Positions 54,701 to 64,000 of a DNA stretch of 64,000 nt are shown here, in pieces. This DNA comes from Dromaius novaehollandiae. Its lineage: Eukaryota > Chordata > Aves > Casuariiformes > Dromaiidae. Position numbers and translations under genes: made by a program. The notes under the pieces are model-generated. The model ran no database searches, was not told the DNA's origin, and saw only the letters and a program-made list of their open reading frames with translations. The DNA lies in contig NC_088100.1 in assembly GCF_036370855.1 (NCBI RefSeq), positions 36,902,563-36,966,562 on the forward strand, written 5' to 3'. Position 1 is the stretch's first letter. Every line of letters begins with the position of its first letter.

Positions 54701-57700
54701 ATGAGCAGCTTAAGCCAAGCTAAACCTGCCCTGCAGCTGAAGAGGTGCCCTGGCTCTCCTGGCCGTGGGGTGTCCTCTCCCACTCCTCCCCTGCCTTCAG
54801 CAATAGAGCTGGCTGGGCTGACTTGTAGATGACCCCAGTAGAGAAAATGAAGGTTATTTCTCAGTTAGATCAGGAGGAACACACGTGGTCGCTTATCTAG
54901 TGCGTGCCCCTCGTTGCTTTTCATCTGCCTTAGCAGTGTCAGCCTGGATCCCATTCAGATTTAACAACATCTGTGCAATTTTTTAAGTCTCACTCTTAGA
55001 GGTCAAAGGCTTAATCAAAGATCCTTCTGCAGAGCTGCAGTATTACTTGTTGCTCATCTAGGTGTTTTAATGATTAACTTGTCCTCTCTTCATCTATGGC
55101 TTTGATGTGGTTGCTTTTATTACTGTTTCAGCTTTGCCATGGCCTAATTAGAAGGTCTGTCTATTTTACTTTGGTTTGCTTTCTGGCCATTAATCGTGAA
55201 TTTATGTTAAATCAAAAGTTAGGATTAGTTTATCAACTTTAATGAATTTGTTTTAAAAATCGATGTTAATTTGTCTATTTACTCTGTTTTAGTATATGTT
55301 TTATTTTCAGATTAGGTAGAACAGACCATACCTTAAAACTAACAGAGGGAACTTAATACACTCTCTCACTTGCTTTCTCTCTCTCTCTCACTTTCTCTCT
55401 CACTCGCTTTCTCTTAATAAATACAAATATATGTACATAATGTATAAATATAAATAAATATATAGAGAGACATAAAGCTTATATATAGACATAAAGCTTA
55501 CTCTTGGATACTGTCTTATTGCGTGAGTCTATAGCAATATGCTGTCTCTTAAGGAGAAGAAGACAAAAAGTCATCTTATAGAGGTTTGCTCTTTCTACTT
55601 ATGTCAGCTAATATGCTGAGTCCCGATCAACATCACACACTTTTGCCAGTGTCTCTGTGTCTTCGAGGGCAGATGCTTTTAGTGTTGAGACCATTAGACT
55701 GGGAAACAGCATATGTACAGGTATGGCTTGTGCTAGGCTTGAGGGTACTTGTTTGATGGTGCAGCTGCAAAGTACAGCTTTGCTAGGACGACTGTGTTCG
55801 CATCAGTATAGGAGCATACTGCTATGGGAATGCCGGTAACGCGTCTCTGTCTAGTGCGCCATAAAGGGTTTGAGAGAAATTCTGCATGTCTGCAGGCTGA
55901 TTGTGGATCTCATGGGAGGTGTATTAGCCATATAAGTGATGACTATGCATTCTCCATCCAAATGATCTTTTATTTTAGGCTGGTGGAAAGAAAAAAAGAG
56001 AACTGAGACAAATAAAGACTCCATCTACTAACACATGCTTTTCTTCCAAAGATATTTCACAAAATAGTAACCAGCCTTTTGCAAAGATATGATTGGGTCT
56101 GGCAGGTGAGATGAAGGACTATAGGTGTCTAGTCAAGGATTAACACTGCATTATAAAGACCCAGTGAAATACTGAGAAGCAGAGTGCTTGCCCAGAGCAT
56201 TTTTACTTCCTATTTACGAGCTGAGCAGCCAAAATGTAAGCCCAAGTAGATACTGATTAAAGTGAATAAATGTAGGTTGGAAGTTAAAAGAAGGTTCCTA
56301 ATCTTTGGAGATCCTGTGATGGCCTTCCAGTAATAGTCAGATCAAAAAAGGTTAGAGCTTCCTTTGTTTATCTGACATGGTCGTCTGTGATTGTGGGATG
56401 GTTTGTGAGGTTACAAGCTCTGGAGAAGGCAGGAGGGGAAGGAGACAAGTTGGCAAAGCAGTTGTCAGCTGGGGAAAAATTATGGTCCAACTGCAAGGAA
56501 AGCACTTTGTTACACAGCTGAAATGGTAACTGTGAGAAGTGGGCAGCCCCAAATTAACTAGATTAAAGGATAAAGAACAAAAGAAGTGCTAAATTTGGGG
56601 GGCAGGGACACTGGGGATGACTGTTACACTGATGGGAAGCATATGGAGGCAGGGAGACTGCCTGTTACTGTTCTGTAGTAAAAGCTTGACCATGCACCAT
56701 CAATATTTAAAGGTGTTTATCTTATTGAATGCTTTCAAGTGAAGCATAACTGCTAATCTTAGATATTTAGGCATAATTGCAATATTATGGTGAGCACATA
56801 CCTGAAATTTCCTGACAGAATGTTTTACATGTCAGAAGTGGCTATGGAAGGATTAGTATTTCCATTTTGCAGTTGTGTGGACAAGGAAAGGAATCAGAAT
56901 GAGCTGCATTGCTTTTTGCCGGTGGTCACAGAAGAAATCCTCACCAAACCATTAAGAGAACGTGCAACTTCATGGCTTCTTGCCATGTGCCAAATCCATT
57001 AGCTAAACTGACTTCTGTTTTCATCCTTTTCCCTTGAAAACTGAAAACTGTCAGCTAATCTGGTGATAGCAGAGTAGCAGGTGTCCAATGCAATAAACAA
57101 ATTGGTAGAAGTAGTAGTAACACTTTGAGATCAGAGCCTGACCTTAAGAAGGTGAACCCTAAATGTAACCTATTCATAATAAAGAAGCTTGTTTTATAGA
57201 AAAATATGGTAACATTTTGTATTCAACAATATGGTTGTCAAAGTCTGAGATATGATTGCTGATTTCAGAGGATACATTGGAGATGAAGTCATTGTCCCAT
57301 GACAGAAGAATTATTTAAGGAATTCAGCTTCTATAGGACTTTCCCTTGAAGATTTTCGTGTTTGAAAGTATTTTGTTTCCTAAAATGCTAGTTGAAAACC
57401 CCATCAGAAAATTGCTTTTAGGCACTTAACTACCTTTAAAATATGTCCACAATGCAAATCAACATTTATATTTTTCTGTCAAATTAAGTAGTAAAAGGTG
57501 TTAGAGAATTTGTGTATTTTTCTTTGCTGTTGGAGTTGGTGATATCGTTACAGTTTAAAATACTTGTTAGGTTTGCATAGGAGAATGTGGGTAAGTATCA
57601 GTGAATATTTTCCTGAACATTGTTACATATCACCCTTCACTCTAATACATGGTGTGGGAAGATCAAGCAGGAGCACACTAGTACAAATACTGACTGATCT

Positions 57701-58917
57701 TTTTTTTTCCTCTAGGATTATGATGGCTTTTTTGAATCAAAGGAAAGCAACACTGTCTTCTCCTTTCTCGGACTGCAACCTAGTTTGGCATCAAAGGTAA
57801 GTGTAATATTGCAGACTTATGAAATTCATGATATATTGAGACTGAATTTTCTTTGAACAGAAAGAATTCAGTGTGTTCAGATGGACCATTATCTTGATAG
57901 CTATCCATATCAACTCAATGCTAATGAGGTAATTGAAACTGCTGCAGTGAGAGGTAAAGCATTTTAAGTGAAACCAAGTTTTACATGTGAGTTAATTTGA
58001 GACAGCAAATGAATCGAGTTCAAGGAACACATTTTGCTTCCCTTTATCAGTGTAAATTGAAAGCAACTGACTTAGTTATAGCAAAGAACAGAACTTGGGT
58101 CTTAATCACTGAAATATCTGCAGCTAATGACACCAAAACATCATCTTGCTGGGCCAGCCTGCCGTAATGGGCCAACCAGGGCGACATTTATTCATGGATA
58201 AGAATTAAATTTTAAAGAACACATATAACAGGACACAGCACAGAGCTAGTTAACATGTTTCTGTTGAGGGCAGTATAACTGCCTTATGGAAGCCTGAATG
58301 GGCCTGGACATTCATGCAAGATGCTCATATGGGCAGTAGGTCAGACCCCTAGGGTTGGGTTTTCTTCTGGATTTAGTTAGTAGTGCTGTTTCAGGCCTGG
58401 ATTGTAGCGCCTGGGTATCTATGAAGTTCCTCTTCTGCCAGGGATTCACTTATTTCTAGACTCCATGGGGGAGATGAGTAGGAGGGAACCTCAGTAGGGA
58501 AACACAGAGACAGTTTATTTTGGCAGCCTGCCTTGCTTCCTATCTTGAAGAATTAGTTGTAGGAGAAAGATAATCTCCTCCTGAAATCAGAAATAACAGC
58601 TTCTCTGCAGCTATATTCCTGGGAAAAATAACCTGCTGTAGGCCTGGAGGAGTGTCCATATAAATGCAGTCAGATCACTGTTTGAGTCTGGTAGTGTTTG
58701 AAAGTGATGCATCCTCAGCTGTTATGGGGACTAGGGCTAGGGGCACCCCATGTTCCAAAGGATTTCCCTGGGCCAGATGCAGAGAAAGGAGGAAGGGCTG
58801 ACAGGGGCAGGGAGAGAGGGTGAAGGTCACAAACGCAGGGGATGAGAATGTAAGAGCATGTTAATAGCATTAACAATCTTCTTTTTTTTTTCTTTTAAGT
58901 AGGAGTCAGAACCCTAG
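18719..58917 (+). CDS. SH3BGRL2: SH3 domain-binding glutamic acid-rich-like protein 2 (spliced gene, four coding exons)
   Basis: Joining 18719-18763, 42325-42510, 57716-57796 and 58903-58917 gives a 108-residue protein recognisable along its whole length as SH3BGRL2. The family has a thioredoxin/glutaredoxin-like fold but lacks the CxxC redox pair; here the equivalent stretch, residues 9-15, reads SSSGSVA, so oxidoreductase activity is unlikely. Residues 64-70 are PLPPQIF, the family's proline-rich SH3-binding segment, which also contains a PPxxF motif of the type bound by Homer EVH1 domains. Acidic residues cluster at 33-44. There is no signal peptide or membrane segment, so it should be cytosolic or nuclear. 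Its precise role is poorly defined; adaptor or scaffold functions are proposed for the family. All three introns are phase 0 with gtgagt, gtaagt and gtaagt donors. The least certain part is the four-residue C-terminus from exon 4 (ESEP; mammals end in AEP). I infer that the gene is intact and expressed. Confidence 0.95.
22467..22488 (+). repeat. T22 homopolymer
   Basis: Twenty-two T bases after a short G run in intron 1. A TG dinucleotide run lies about 100 bases upstream. Confidence 0.85.
23872..23886 (+). repeat. C15 homopolymer
   Basis: Fifteen consecutive C bases in AT-rich intron 1. Such runs are unstable and prone to sequencing error, so the exact length is uncertain. Confidence 0.85.
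24590..25290 (-). mobile_element. Ancient L3/CR1-like LINE relic, antisense
   Basis: The plus strand reads like the reverse complement of an amniote L3/CR1 3' region: 'gtccacctagcccaga' near 24595, then 'cattcttgctgcccttctgtgaacc' near 24972, 'gggaccagaacttcac' near 25031, 'ttcctaacattttatttca' near 25163, and 'tgactgctggtgagcactgag' near 25187. The order and spacing match the family. A 13 bp motif TTGCATAGTATTT is repeated at 25051 and 25073 inside it. No frame survives. Confidence 0.7.
29865..29974 (+). repeat. TA/TG/CA-rich microsatellite
   Basis: Runs of TA dinucleotides interrupted by TG, CA and short A/T-rich pieces, in intron 1. Confidence 0.85.
42325..42510 (+). CDS. SH3BGRL2: SH3BGRL2 coding exon 2
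   Basis: Sixty-two codons (residues 16-77), from [16 protein letters not shown] to SDDRYCG. It carries the first helix, the second strand with its acidic stretch ([12 protein letters not shown]), the conserved W48, and the PLPPQIF segment at residues 64-70. The second of the two adjacent prolines (P67) is probably the position of the thioredoxin-fold cis-proline. A long CTTT-rich pyrimidine tract (about 42297-42322) leads into the TAG acceptor at 42322-42324. GTAAGT follows at 42511. Confidence 0.96.
43468..43521 (+). repeat. Perfect 27 bp tandem duplication
   Basis: Two identical adjacent 27 bp units, 43468-43494 and 43495-43521, each beginning CATGGGAGAAGGGG. The absence of differences points to a recent duplication or a length polymorphism. 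It lies inside intron 2. Confidence 0.9.
48250..48395 (+). mobile_element. MIR-like (CORE-SINE) relic
   Basis: The stretch around 48305-48390 follows the MIR pattern: a tRNA-like B-box region 'cattcaattccctgcacc', then 'caactcacttagcatctt' in the place of the MIR 'aagtcacttagcctct' block, then a cagttctgtcttcagg-like tail. It is strongly diverged, as expected for a repeat shared by all amniotes. The 5' border is uncertain. Confidence 0.5.
52550..52900 (-). mobile_element. Ancient L3/CR1-like LINE relic, antisense
   Basis: Starts with 'ccttagtatgtgagactgaa' followed by 'ggtccatctagcccaga', the reverse complement of the L3/CR1 3' end (gggctagatggacc with a tctgacccagtatgg-like block), then a 'cagcagtggtcataagcatctg' block matching the next part of the consensus. 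Similarity fades past about 52900. Confidence 0.65.
55360..55500 (+). repeat. CT-rich then AT-rich compound microsatellite
   Basis: A CT/CTTT pyrimidine tract (about 55360-55413) is followed by an ATA-rich tract. At the end, the 14-mer AGACATAAAGCTTA occurs twice. It lies in intron 2. Confidence 0.8.
57716..57796 (+). CDS. SH3BGRL2: SH3BGRL2 coding exon 3
   Basis: Twenty-seven codons (residues 78-104), beginning [20 protein letters not shown]. This is the conserved C-terminal part of the family, forming the last strand and helix of the thioredoxin-like fold. The acceptor is a T-rich tract ending in TCTAG, and the donor GTAAGT follows at 57797. Both edges are phase 0. Mammalian SH3BGRL2 is nearly identical over this exon up to the variable last residues. 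Confidence 0.96.
57797..58902 (+). other. SH3BGRL2: SH3BGRL2 intron 3 (about 1.1 kb)
   Basis: Short phase 0 intron with a GTAAGT donor and a pyrimidine tract at 58879-58896. It ends in the tandem acceptor AAGTAG at 58897-58902. I recognise no repeat or gene inside it. Confidence 0.8.
58903..58917 (+). CDS. SH3BGRL2: SH3BGRL2 coding exon 4 (last four codons and stop)
   Basis: Read from the acceptor ending at 58902, this exon gives Glu-Ser-Glu-Pro and a TAG stop. Mammalian SH3BGRL2 also ends with a few residues from its final exon (Ala-Glu-Pro), so the shared Glu-Pro-stop supports the call. A pyrimidine tract runs from 58879 to 58896. A second possible acceptor lies three bases upstream (AG at 58898-58899) and would make the exon start directly with TAG, giving a 104-residue protein. 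Which is used cannot be decided from sequence alone. Confidence 0.75.
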   Translation, partial: ESEP

Positions 58918-60423
58918 AAAACCGGTCTGAAACTTCAGCAAGCACATCTTCTGAATGAATGACCCTGTTCTTCAGCGCACGATGGCTTCCCCAATGGATC
59001 ACTGTGATAGAGCAACATGCATCATTATTAGTATTCTGCTTGCCACTGGGATGGTGCTCACCAACAGTATGGAGTTAGTAACTTATATATGAAGTGGGGT
59101 TAAGACTGACCTACTGAATATTCCTTTTCAAAAATATTCATTGTTGTTGTTTCATTTTTGTCTTTAGATAGCTTTTATAACTGGCACTCACAGTCTGTCT
59201 GACACATACATTTGAGGATGAAAAATGAGCATTTAGGGCCTGTGTTGTTCATGGATACACTTACATAGTCAGGTTCCTTACCTTTTTAAGTTCTTGTAAC
59301 TACTGCACTTGGAATTAGCTCATCATGACAGTTGAAGTGCTGGTGCTTATTAGACAGTCTGTGCTATCTACAATCCGGAAGGTAAAAACAGTCAATCTTA
59401 AGATCTCAGTCCAAGCTAAGAACTGCCATATTTCTGCTCTACCTTTATTTATTGTGATGTTTATGCTAGCATATGTTTGTTGTAAGAGACATGGGCTGCT
59501 AACCTTGGTCATGAAAACTTGATTTGCCTCATGAAGAACATTACAACTGGCTATTTAAAAGCAGTTGTTATCATGGAGGGGGTGCCAAGATGAAATATTT
59601 TGATGGGTCCTTTTCCAAATACAGGTAAAATGTGCATGGATAGAAAATACTGAGAGTTCAGAAGAAGAGGTCTCACAGCTAATGATTACATTAAATAATC
59701 TCTTAAGCGAGAAAGACTTAGCACTCCAAGTTAGAGCTCTTCACTTGGCTGTCTTAAAATGAAAATTTGCCAAAACCTTGAGTTTACCTCCAGTAACACA
59801 CTGTTCCACTGTTATCCACATAATAGCCAGGAGGATACTTTGACAGTGAGAGCTCAATCTTGTAGAAGGTTAAACACTCTGCCCTGTTCCTGGAGCACAC
59901 CTAACTTGCTCAGCTGTTGTTCCTACACCCTCCCCCCAACACACACAGATATGGGGAGGTATGCCTCAAAGACAGTGAGAAAGCTGTGTGTGCGCTTTGC
60001 TGGATGAAGCTACAGTAGTCAGCCCTGCTGAGGAGCAGGAGCTAAGGAAAGGAAGTGCAGATTGCCCCAGAGGGATTGTTTTGATGCACTAGCAGAACTT
60101 AGACCCTAGACTTGCCAATAAGCATTGCAAAATGCATTTTACCAAAAGTCCAATTGCTTTCTGCATTTTGAATCACTTCTAGCTGTTTAAATAACAGCTA
60201 AGCTATAATGTAGTTTGTGCTCAAGTGATTCCATAATGTCTGGGTAGTACTATTCCAATAACTGTCCTTATGTCTTTGCATAAATGGGACATGACCACTG
60301 TGTGCGAGAGCTTCCCTGCAATCCCAGCATCGCTCAGATTGTGAGGGAAGCCAAATTTCTTGCAAAAAGTATCAGAAAGCAACTCTGTCTGTGTAACAAA
60401 TGACATTTCTATTAAAATCAGTA

Positions 60424-61115
60424 ACCACAACATCCTAGTTGGTTGGAAGGGACAACTGAAGGTCATGTAGTCCAGCACTGTGTCAGAATCAGGGCTAACA
60501 TCAACACTAGCTCAGGCTTTGTCTGGCAGAGTGTTAAATACATCCAAAGATGGAGATCTCATAACCCTCTAGCTAGCCCGTGCCAATGCTGCACTGCTCT
60601 ACTAGTAAAAACTTTTTTTTTTAATGTCTGACCTGAACTCCCAAGCTGTCATTTGTGGCTGTTGCCTTTTGTTTTCTTTTCTTTTTCTATTTTGTCTGGT
60701 ATTCACGGGAAGAGTTTGGCACCGTCCTTTTTGTAACTGCTTTCCAGGTAGTTATAGGCTACTACTAGGTCACCCCTTAGCCTTCTTTTTGCCTGACTAA
60801 GCAAACCCAGCTTCCTCAGCCTCTCTTCGCAGGCCGTGTGCTTTAGGCCCCTGGCTGTCTTAGTTTGGTGGAGGGCTCCTCCCAGCCAGTACTGATGCAT
60901 GGCCACCCCCAGGTGCAGAACTTCGCACTTTTTCCTATCAAACCTCAGGAGGTCTCTGTTGGCTCAAGGTTATTGAGATCCCCCCGGACTGAGGCCCTGC
61001 CATCTGTTGTCAGCCACTCTCCCAAGTTCAGTGTCATTCACAGATTTGCTGAAGGTACACTTGGGATCAGCATTCAGGTCCTTGATGAAGATCCTGAACA
61101 GCAGGAGAACTGTAG
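60424..61115 (-). mobile_element. CR1 LINE fragment, antisense, inside the SH3BGRL2 3' UTR
   Basis: The plus strand shows the reverse complement of CR1 from its 3' end (about 60424, 'gttggttggaagggaca', 'ggtcatgtagtccagca') back through the 3' UTR and the end of ORF2. 'agcttcctcagcctctcttcgc' is near 60811, and 'ttcacagatttgctgaaggt' near 61035 is the decayed FADDT codons in reverse. It is 5'-truncated and diverged. Because the host gene is on the plus strand, the mature mRNA would carry antisense CR1 sequence. Confidence 0.85.
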
Positions 61116-62791
61116 CCTCCAGATTTGGGGTAAGAGCTTACTCAAGACTACAGAGGTATGACGTGACCAGTGTTCGTGACTGCTGATTGTTATGGTAGAG
61201 AATAGGTTATCTTCCTATTGGTGTTGTCTCAGCCACAATTTGCTTACAACTGTGTGTTTTTTCCCTTTAGCACAAAGGCAAAAAAGTTTTAAGAAGGAGA
61301 AGCTAAAGGAAACCATCCATAAATCAATTTCTGTTTGGATCCTCTTGTGCCTCCTCAGCTCAATTAAAGGAGCTAGATGGAACAAGAGCACACACAGATT
61401 TTAACCTCATGGTTATATTTACTATTCAAAATCTTGGCTACAGCACCTTCTCTAGAGGAATTCCGAGTGGGAGCTGATTGTATACATATATGTATATGTA
61501 TATATATTTTTCAGAATTATATAGTTGCCTGTGGTAAGTTATTGTGGCATTCTTGTCACTAATCCCCTATTTTTATGAGACCCAAACTTCACTGTAAGAA
61601 TGTGACAAATAAGGCATGAGCCAGAGCTGTACTTTCTTAACTTTAACAAATTCTATATAACTATTTTAAGTGAGGAAAAGAAAGTTATTTAACTTTTCAA
61701 AGAATACGGATATAAATTTATATAATTACACAGCCAATTACAGAGAAGCCATCCTGGATTTATCATGTACTTGATATGTTGTAAACTCTGAGAACTGTCT
61801 GAAGACCCAGTTTTGAAAAACTTACAGAAGTAAGTGTATCCACATGAGTAATCCCAGATTTACTGATGTGAATGGCAGAACTCACACTGATTTCTCCAGG
61901 GCTGAAACTGGTTTCACAAAATTGCTTGAATTTTGATAATTGCAGAATAGAAGCCTCTAGTTCAGTGGAGAGCAAATTCTGTTATAGCTATTAGGTAAAA
62001 GTAGCTTATTTCAAGGCGTGCATATGGGCATAATCAGTTGTATGGAGGACAATACTAGCTCCAGAGATACCCTGCTTGCTTGCATGGGTTGGCTTTATAA
62101 GTCCATTAGAATATTTGCTTTTGAATTGTAAGTGGCTAGCTTAAAAAAAAATAGTATATATGTTGCTTGAATGTGAATTTTGTCTAATGTGCTACAGCCT
62201 TATTTTTATAATTAAAGCAAGTAGAGTTTTAGTTTGTTACATGAGATGACCTGTAATTTTTTAAACCAGTTTTGTAATAATGAAATGTAACTAATCAGGT
62301 AACTGAAAAGCTCTGTGGAAATTAGAGCCATTGTTGAAAGAAATAGAAAATTCCTAATTTTGTTTAAAATACTTGCATAAAAGAAGGTATGCTTGAGAAC
62401 CAAATGGTCCTATTTTTAGCTAATGCTTGTAACTAATCCCACTTTTTAAAAGGGAGAGCAGTGTGAATTAAACTTTAAATCTTCATACCTAGCTAAATTT
62501 GCTGTGTGGGCATACGTGCACACACACATTCACTGTATCAGTGGCTTTGATAAGAGATGTTTCTGTTTGTGCCACACACTACTGGTTAGTGCCTTGTCAG
62601 AAAGAGGACTGTTACTGTAGGGGCTTTGTAGATGTGATTAAAATTTGAACTCAGAAAGGGGTAGTTTATATGACTATTTTTTTTAATAATGCAGTAAATT
62701 GATATAGGGGCCTGAGAAGAAAGACACATGTTTTGTAAGGTTGAAACAGTTTTTGATGAATCTTGTAAACTCTTAATTTTTCTTGGGGTGG

Positions 62792-62825
62792 CTTTCTCTC
62801 TCTCTCCTATTTTTTTTTTTTTTTT
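62792..62825 (+). repeat. CT tract and T16 run in the 3' UTR
   Basis: A CT dinucleotide tract followed by 16 T bases. On the transcript this is a U-rich and pyrimidine-rich element that could bind PTB-like proteins; that is inference. Confidence 0.75.
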
Positions 62826-63676
62826 GTATGTGAAATTATTTTAGAATCAAGCCTTCCAGGAAGTGGTCCTGGAGTAAAGCCCCTAAATCCATGTTTAGGC
62901 TCAAAAATAACGATGTTTCAAGTGCTGAGCAGCCCAGGCGCTATCACTGAAATGAAGAGCTGCCAAGCTCTCAGTAGCTTTCTTGGTTCTCCCTCCCTGT
63001 ACCCTCTGTCAGGCCAATTATTTAGGGACCTCAGTTCTTGGAATAACATTATTCAAAAGAAGGAGCCTAAGATTTTAGGCAGTGCCTTGTGGCAAGAGAA
63101 CTGCCTTTGCATGAGTGTAAGAGTGGGGTCTTAGCCAGGAAGTGCCAAATCCAGTTAGTCTTCCTTGACTTGTCCACTGATTTCGATAAAACTATGTGTG
63201 TGAGCAGTGCAAGAAGGAGTGAGCCTCATGTATTCACCCTGCTCAGAGAGCAGGAATGGAAGAAATTTTGCAGAATGGCAAATAGCGTCTTTATGTCACC
63301 CTGAGGAGTTGTTCTTACACAGGCTTATTGGCTTATCCTTTATCCTCTTGCACATAAAAGGCTCCCTTACAGATTTGGGAGGGGAAATGGAGAACAGCTT
63401 CTCAAGAACGTTTCTTTTGCCAGGGCAGACTGGGCTTACTCCCTTCTTCCTACTCTGTCCCTCTTCCTGGTGTGCTGTGTCCTGGTTTGCGCAGACCTCT
63501 TCGCAAAGCTCCTGCTCCCAACCGTTTTAGTCACATTCCTGTGACATCGCAAGTGCAGAGCTGGTGTGCACCTTGAGAGCATCCATGTTTTGTAACCCAG
63601 TGGGAGAGGAAGCATGTTGCATCCTAGGCTGTGTACACGTGGAGTTTTAAATTATATATTACAACTGTGTTCATCT

Positions 63677-63682
63677 AATAAA
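63677..63682 (+). terminator. SH3BGRL2: Poly(A) signal AATAAA, likely end of SH3BGRL2
   Basis: Canonical AATAAA hexamer with an A-rich cleavage region about 15 bases further on and a T/GT-rich stretch at about 63704-63723, the arrangement expected of a strong polyadenylation site. It is the only canonical hexamer on the plus strand between the stop codon and the window end. Confidence 0.65.
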
Positions 63683-63700
63683 AATTGTAACTCAAAAAAG

Positions 63701-64000
63701 ATGCTTGGACTCTGTTATTTGTGCCAAAGAAAACTATGGAAAAAATAAGCTGAATCTGTATTCTTGCTGCAGCTCCCTCTGGCGACAGCCTGGTGCTTCA
63801 GCTCAGCCAACCTCAGCAGAGGAAAGCATTTCAGAGCTCTCCCCATGGGATGAAAGAACCCGATTCTGCAGCATGCTGAGCAGGTTGATCCCTGTTGACT
63901 TAGTGGGAATTATAATATGCAGAATATATACAGGGTTAGGCTCTACATCCTCCCTGATAAAGAGCAGTGATTTTTTTGTCTTCCATTTTTTCGCTTGGCT
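63701..64000. other. Downstream flank, no gene seen
   Basis: Sequence past the likely polyadenylation site. No open frame or repeat is recognised. The start of the next gene is not visible. Confidence 0.55.

Larger units (their letters stand above)
42511..57715 (+). other. SH3BGRL2: SH3BGRL2 intron 2 (about 15.2 kb)
   Basis: GT-AG intron in phase 0. It contains a 27 bp perfect tandem duplication (43468-43521), a MIR-like SINE relic (about 48250-48395), an L3/CR1-like relic (about 52550-52900) and a CT then AT-rich microsatellite (about 55360-55500). If the intron were retained, the exon 2 frame would add 12 residues and stop at 42547. No other exon or RNA gene is evident. Confidence 0.8.
58918..63700 (+). 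other. SH3BGRL2: Probable SH3BGRL2 3' UTR
   Basis: The stretch from the stop codon to the only canonical AATAAA in this interval is about 4.8 kb with no supported coding content. Long 3' UTRs are usual for SH3BGRL2 in mammals, which supports the assignment. It contains an antisense CR1 insertion (about 60424-61115), a TA-rich patch at about 61480-61510, and a CT/T16 tract at 62792-62825. Variant ATTAAA hexamers at 59690, 60411, 61363 and 62211 could give shorter isoforms. The end point is inferred. Confidence 0.6.

Noticed and set aside
1..64000. CRISPR arrays, operons, prophage, tRNA or rRNA genes
   Set aside because: Nothing of this kind was seen. The sequence is ordinary vertebrate chromosomal DNA with LINE relics and one spliced gene.

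Overview
This window looks like bird chromosomal DNA, or at least sauropsid. The active-type repeats are CR1 LINEs with the 3' tail typical of birds (tandem ATTCTGTG-like octamers). Older repeats are L3/CR1-like relics, one MIR-like SINE and one short hAT-like DNA transposon relic. I see no Alu, L1 or other mammalian-type repeats. Genes are split by long introns, and there is one strong CpG island. I see no prokaryotic operons, CRISPR arrays, rRNA or tRNA genes.

I can support one protein-coding gene, SH3BGRL2, on the plus strand. It has four coding exons: 18719-18763, 42325-42510, 57716-57796 and 58903-58917. All introns are phase 0 with GT-AG borders and lengths of about 23.6, 15.2 and 1.1 kb. 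The spliced product is 108 residues, close to the roughly 107 of mammals. It is a small protein with a thioredoxin/glutaredoxin-like fold but no CxxC redox site, and it carries the family's proline-rich PLPPQIF segment. The first exon lies in a GC-rich promoter island (about 18160-19060). The last exon is followed by a 3' UTR of up to about 4.8 kb that probably ends at the only canonical AATAAA, at 63677. An antisense CR1 copy lies inside that UTR.

Layout: 1-18160 is intergenic, with CR1 pieces at 1-114, 2492-3259 and about 7950-10171. The last of these keeps a recognisable but frameshifted reverse transcriptase. The same stretch holds an ancient antisense L3/CR1 relic (about 430-1120), a small GC-rich island (about 1300-1510) and a 175 bp hAT-like relic with matching 8 bp flanks (14812-14986). 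From 18160 to 63700 lies the SH3BGRL2 transcription unit, with further relics at about 24590-25290 (L3/CR1), 48250-48395 (MIR-like) and 52550-52900 (L3/CR1). The last 300 bases are past the gene.

I found no undescribed biological system. The points most worth checking are in SH3BGRL2: a tandem AAGTAG acceptor before the last exon, where one choice gives an immediate stop codon; an upstream ATG overlapping the true start; a G-quadruplex motif just upstream of the start; and an antisense LINE within the 3' UTR.
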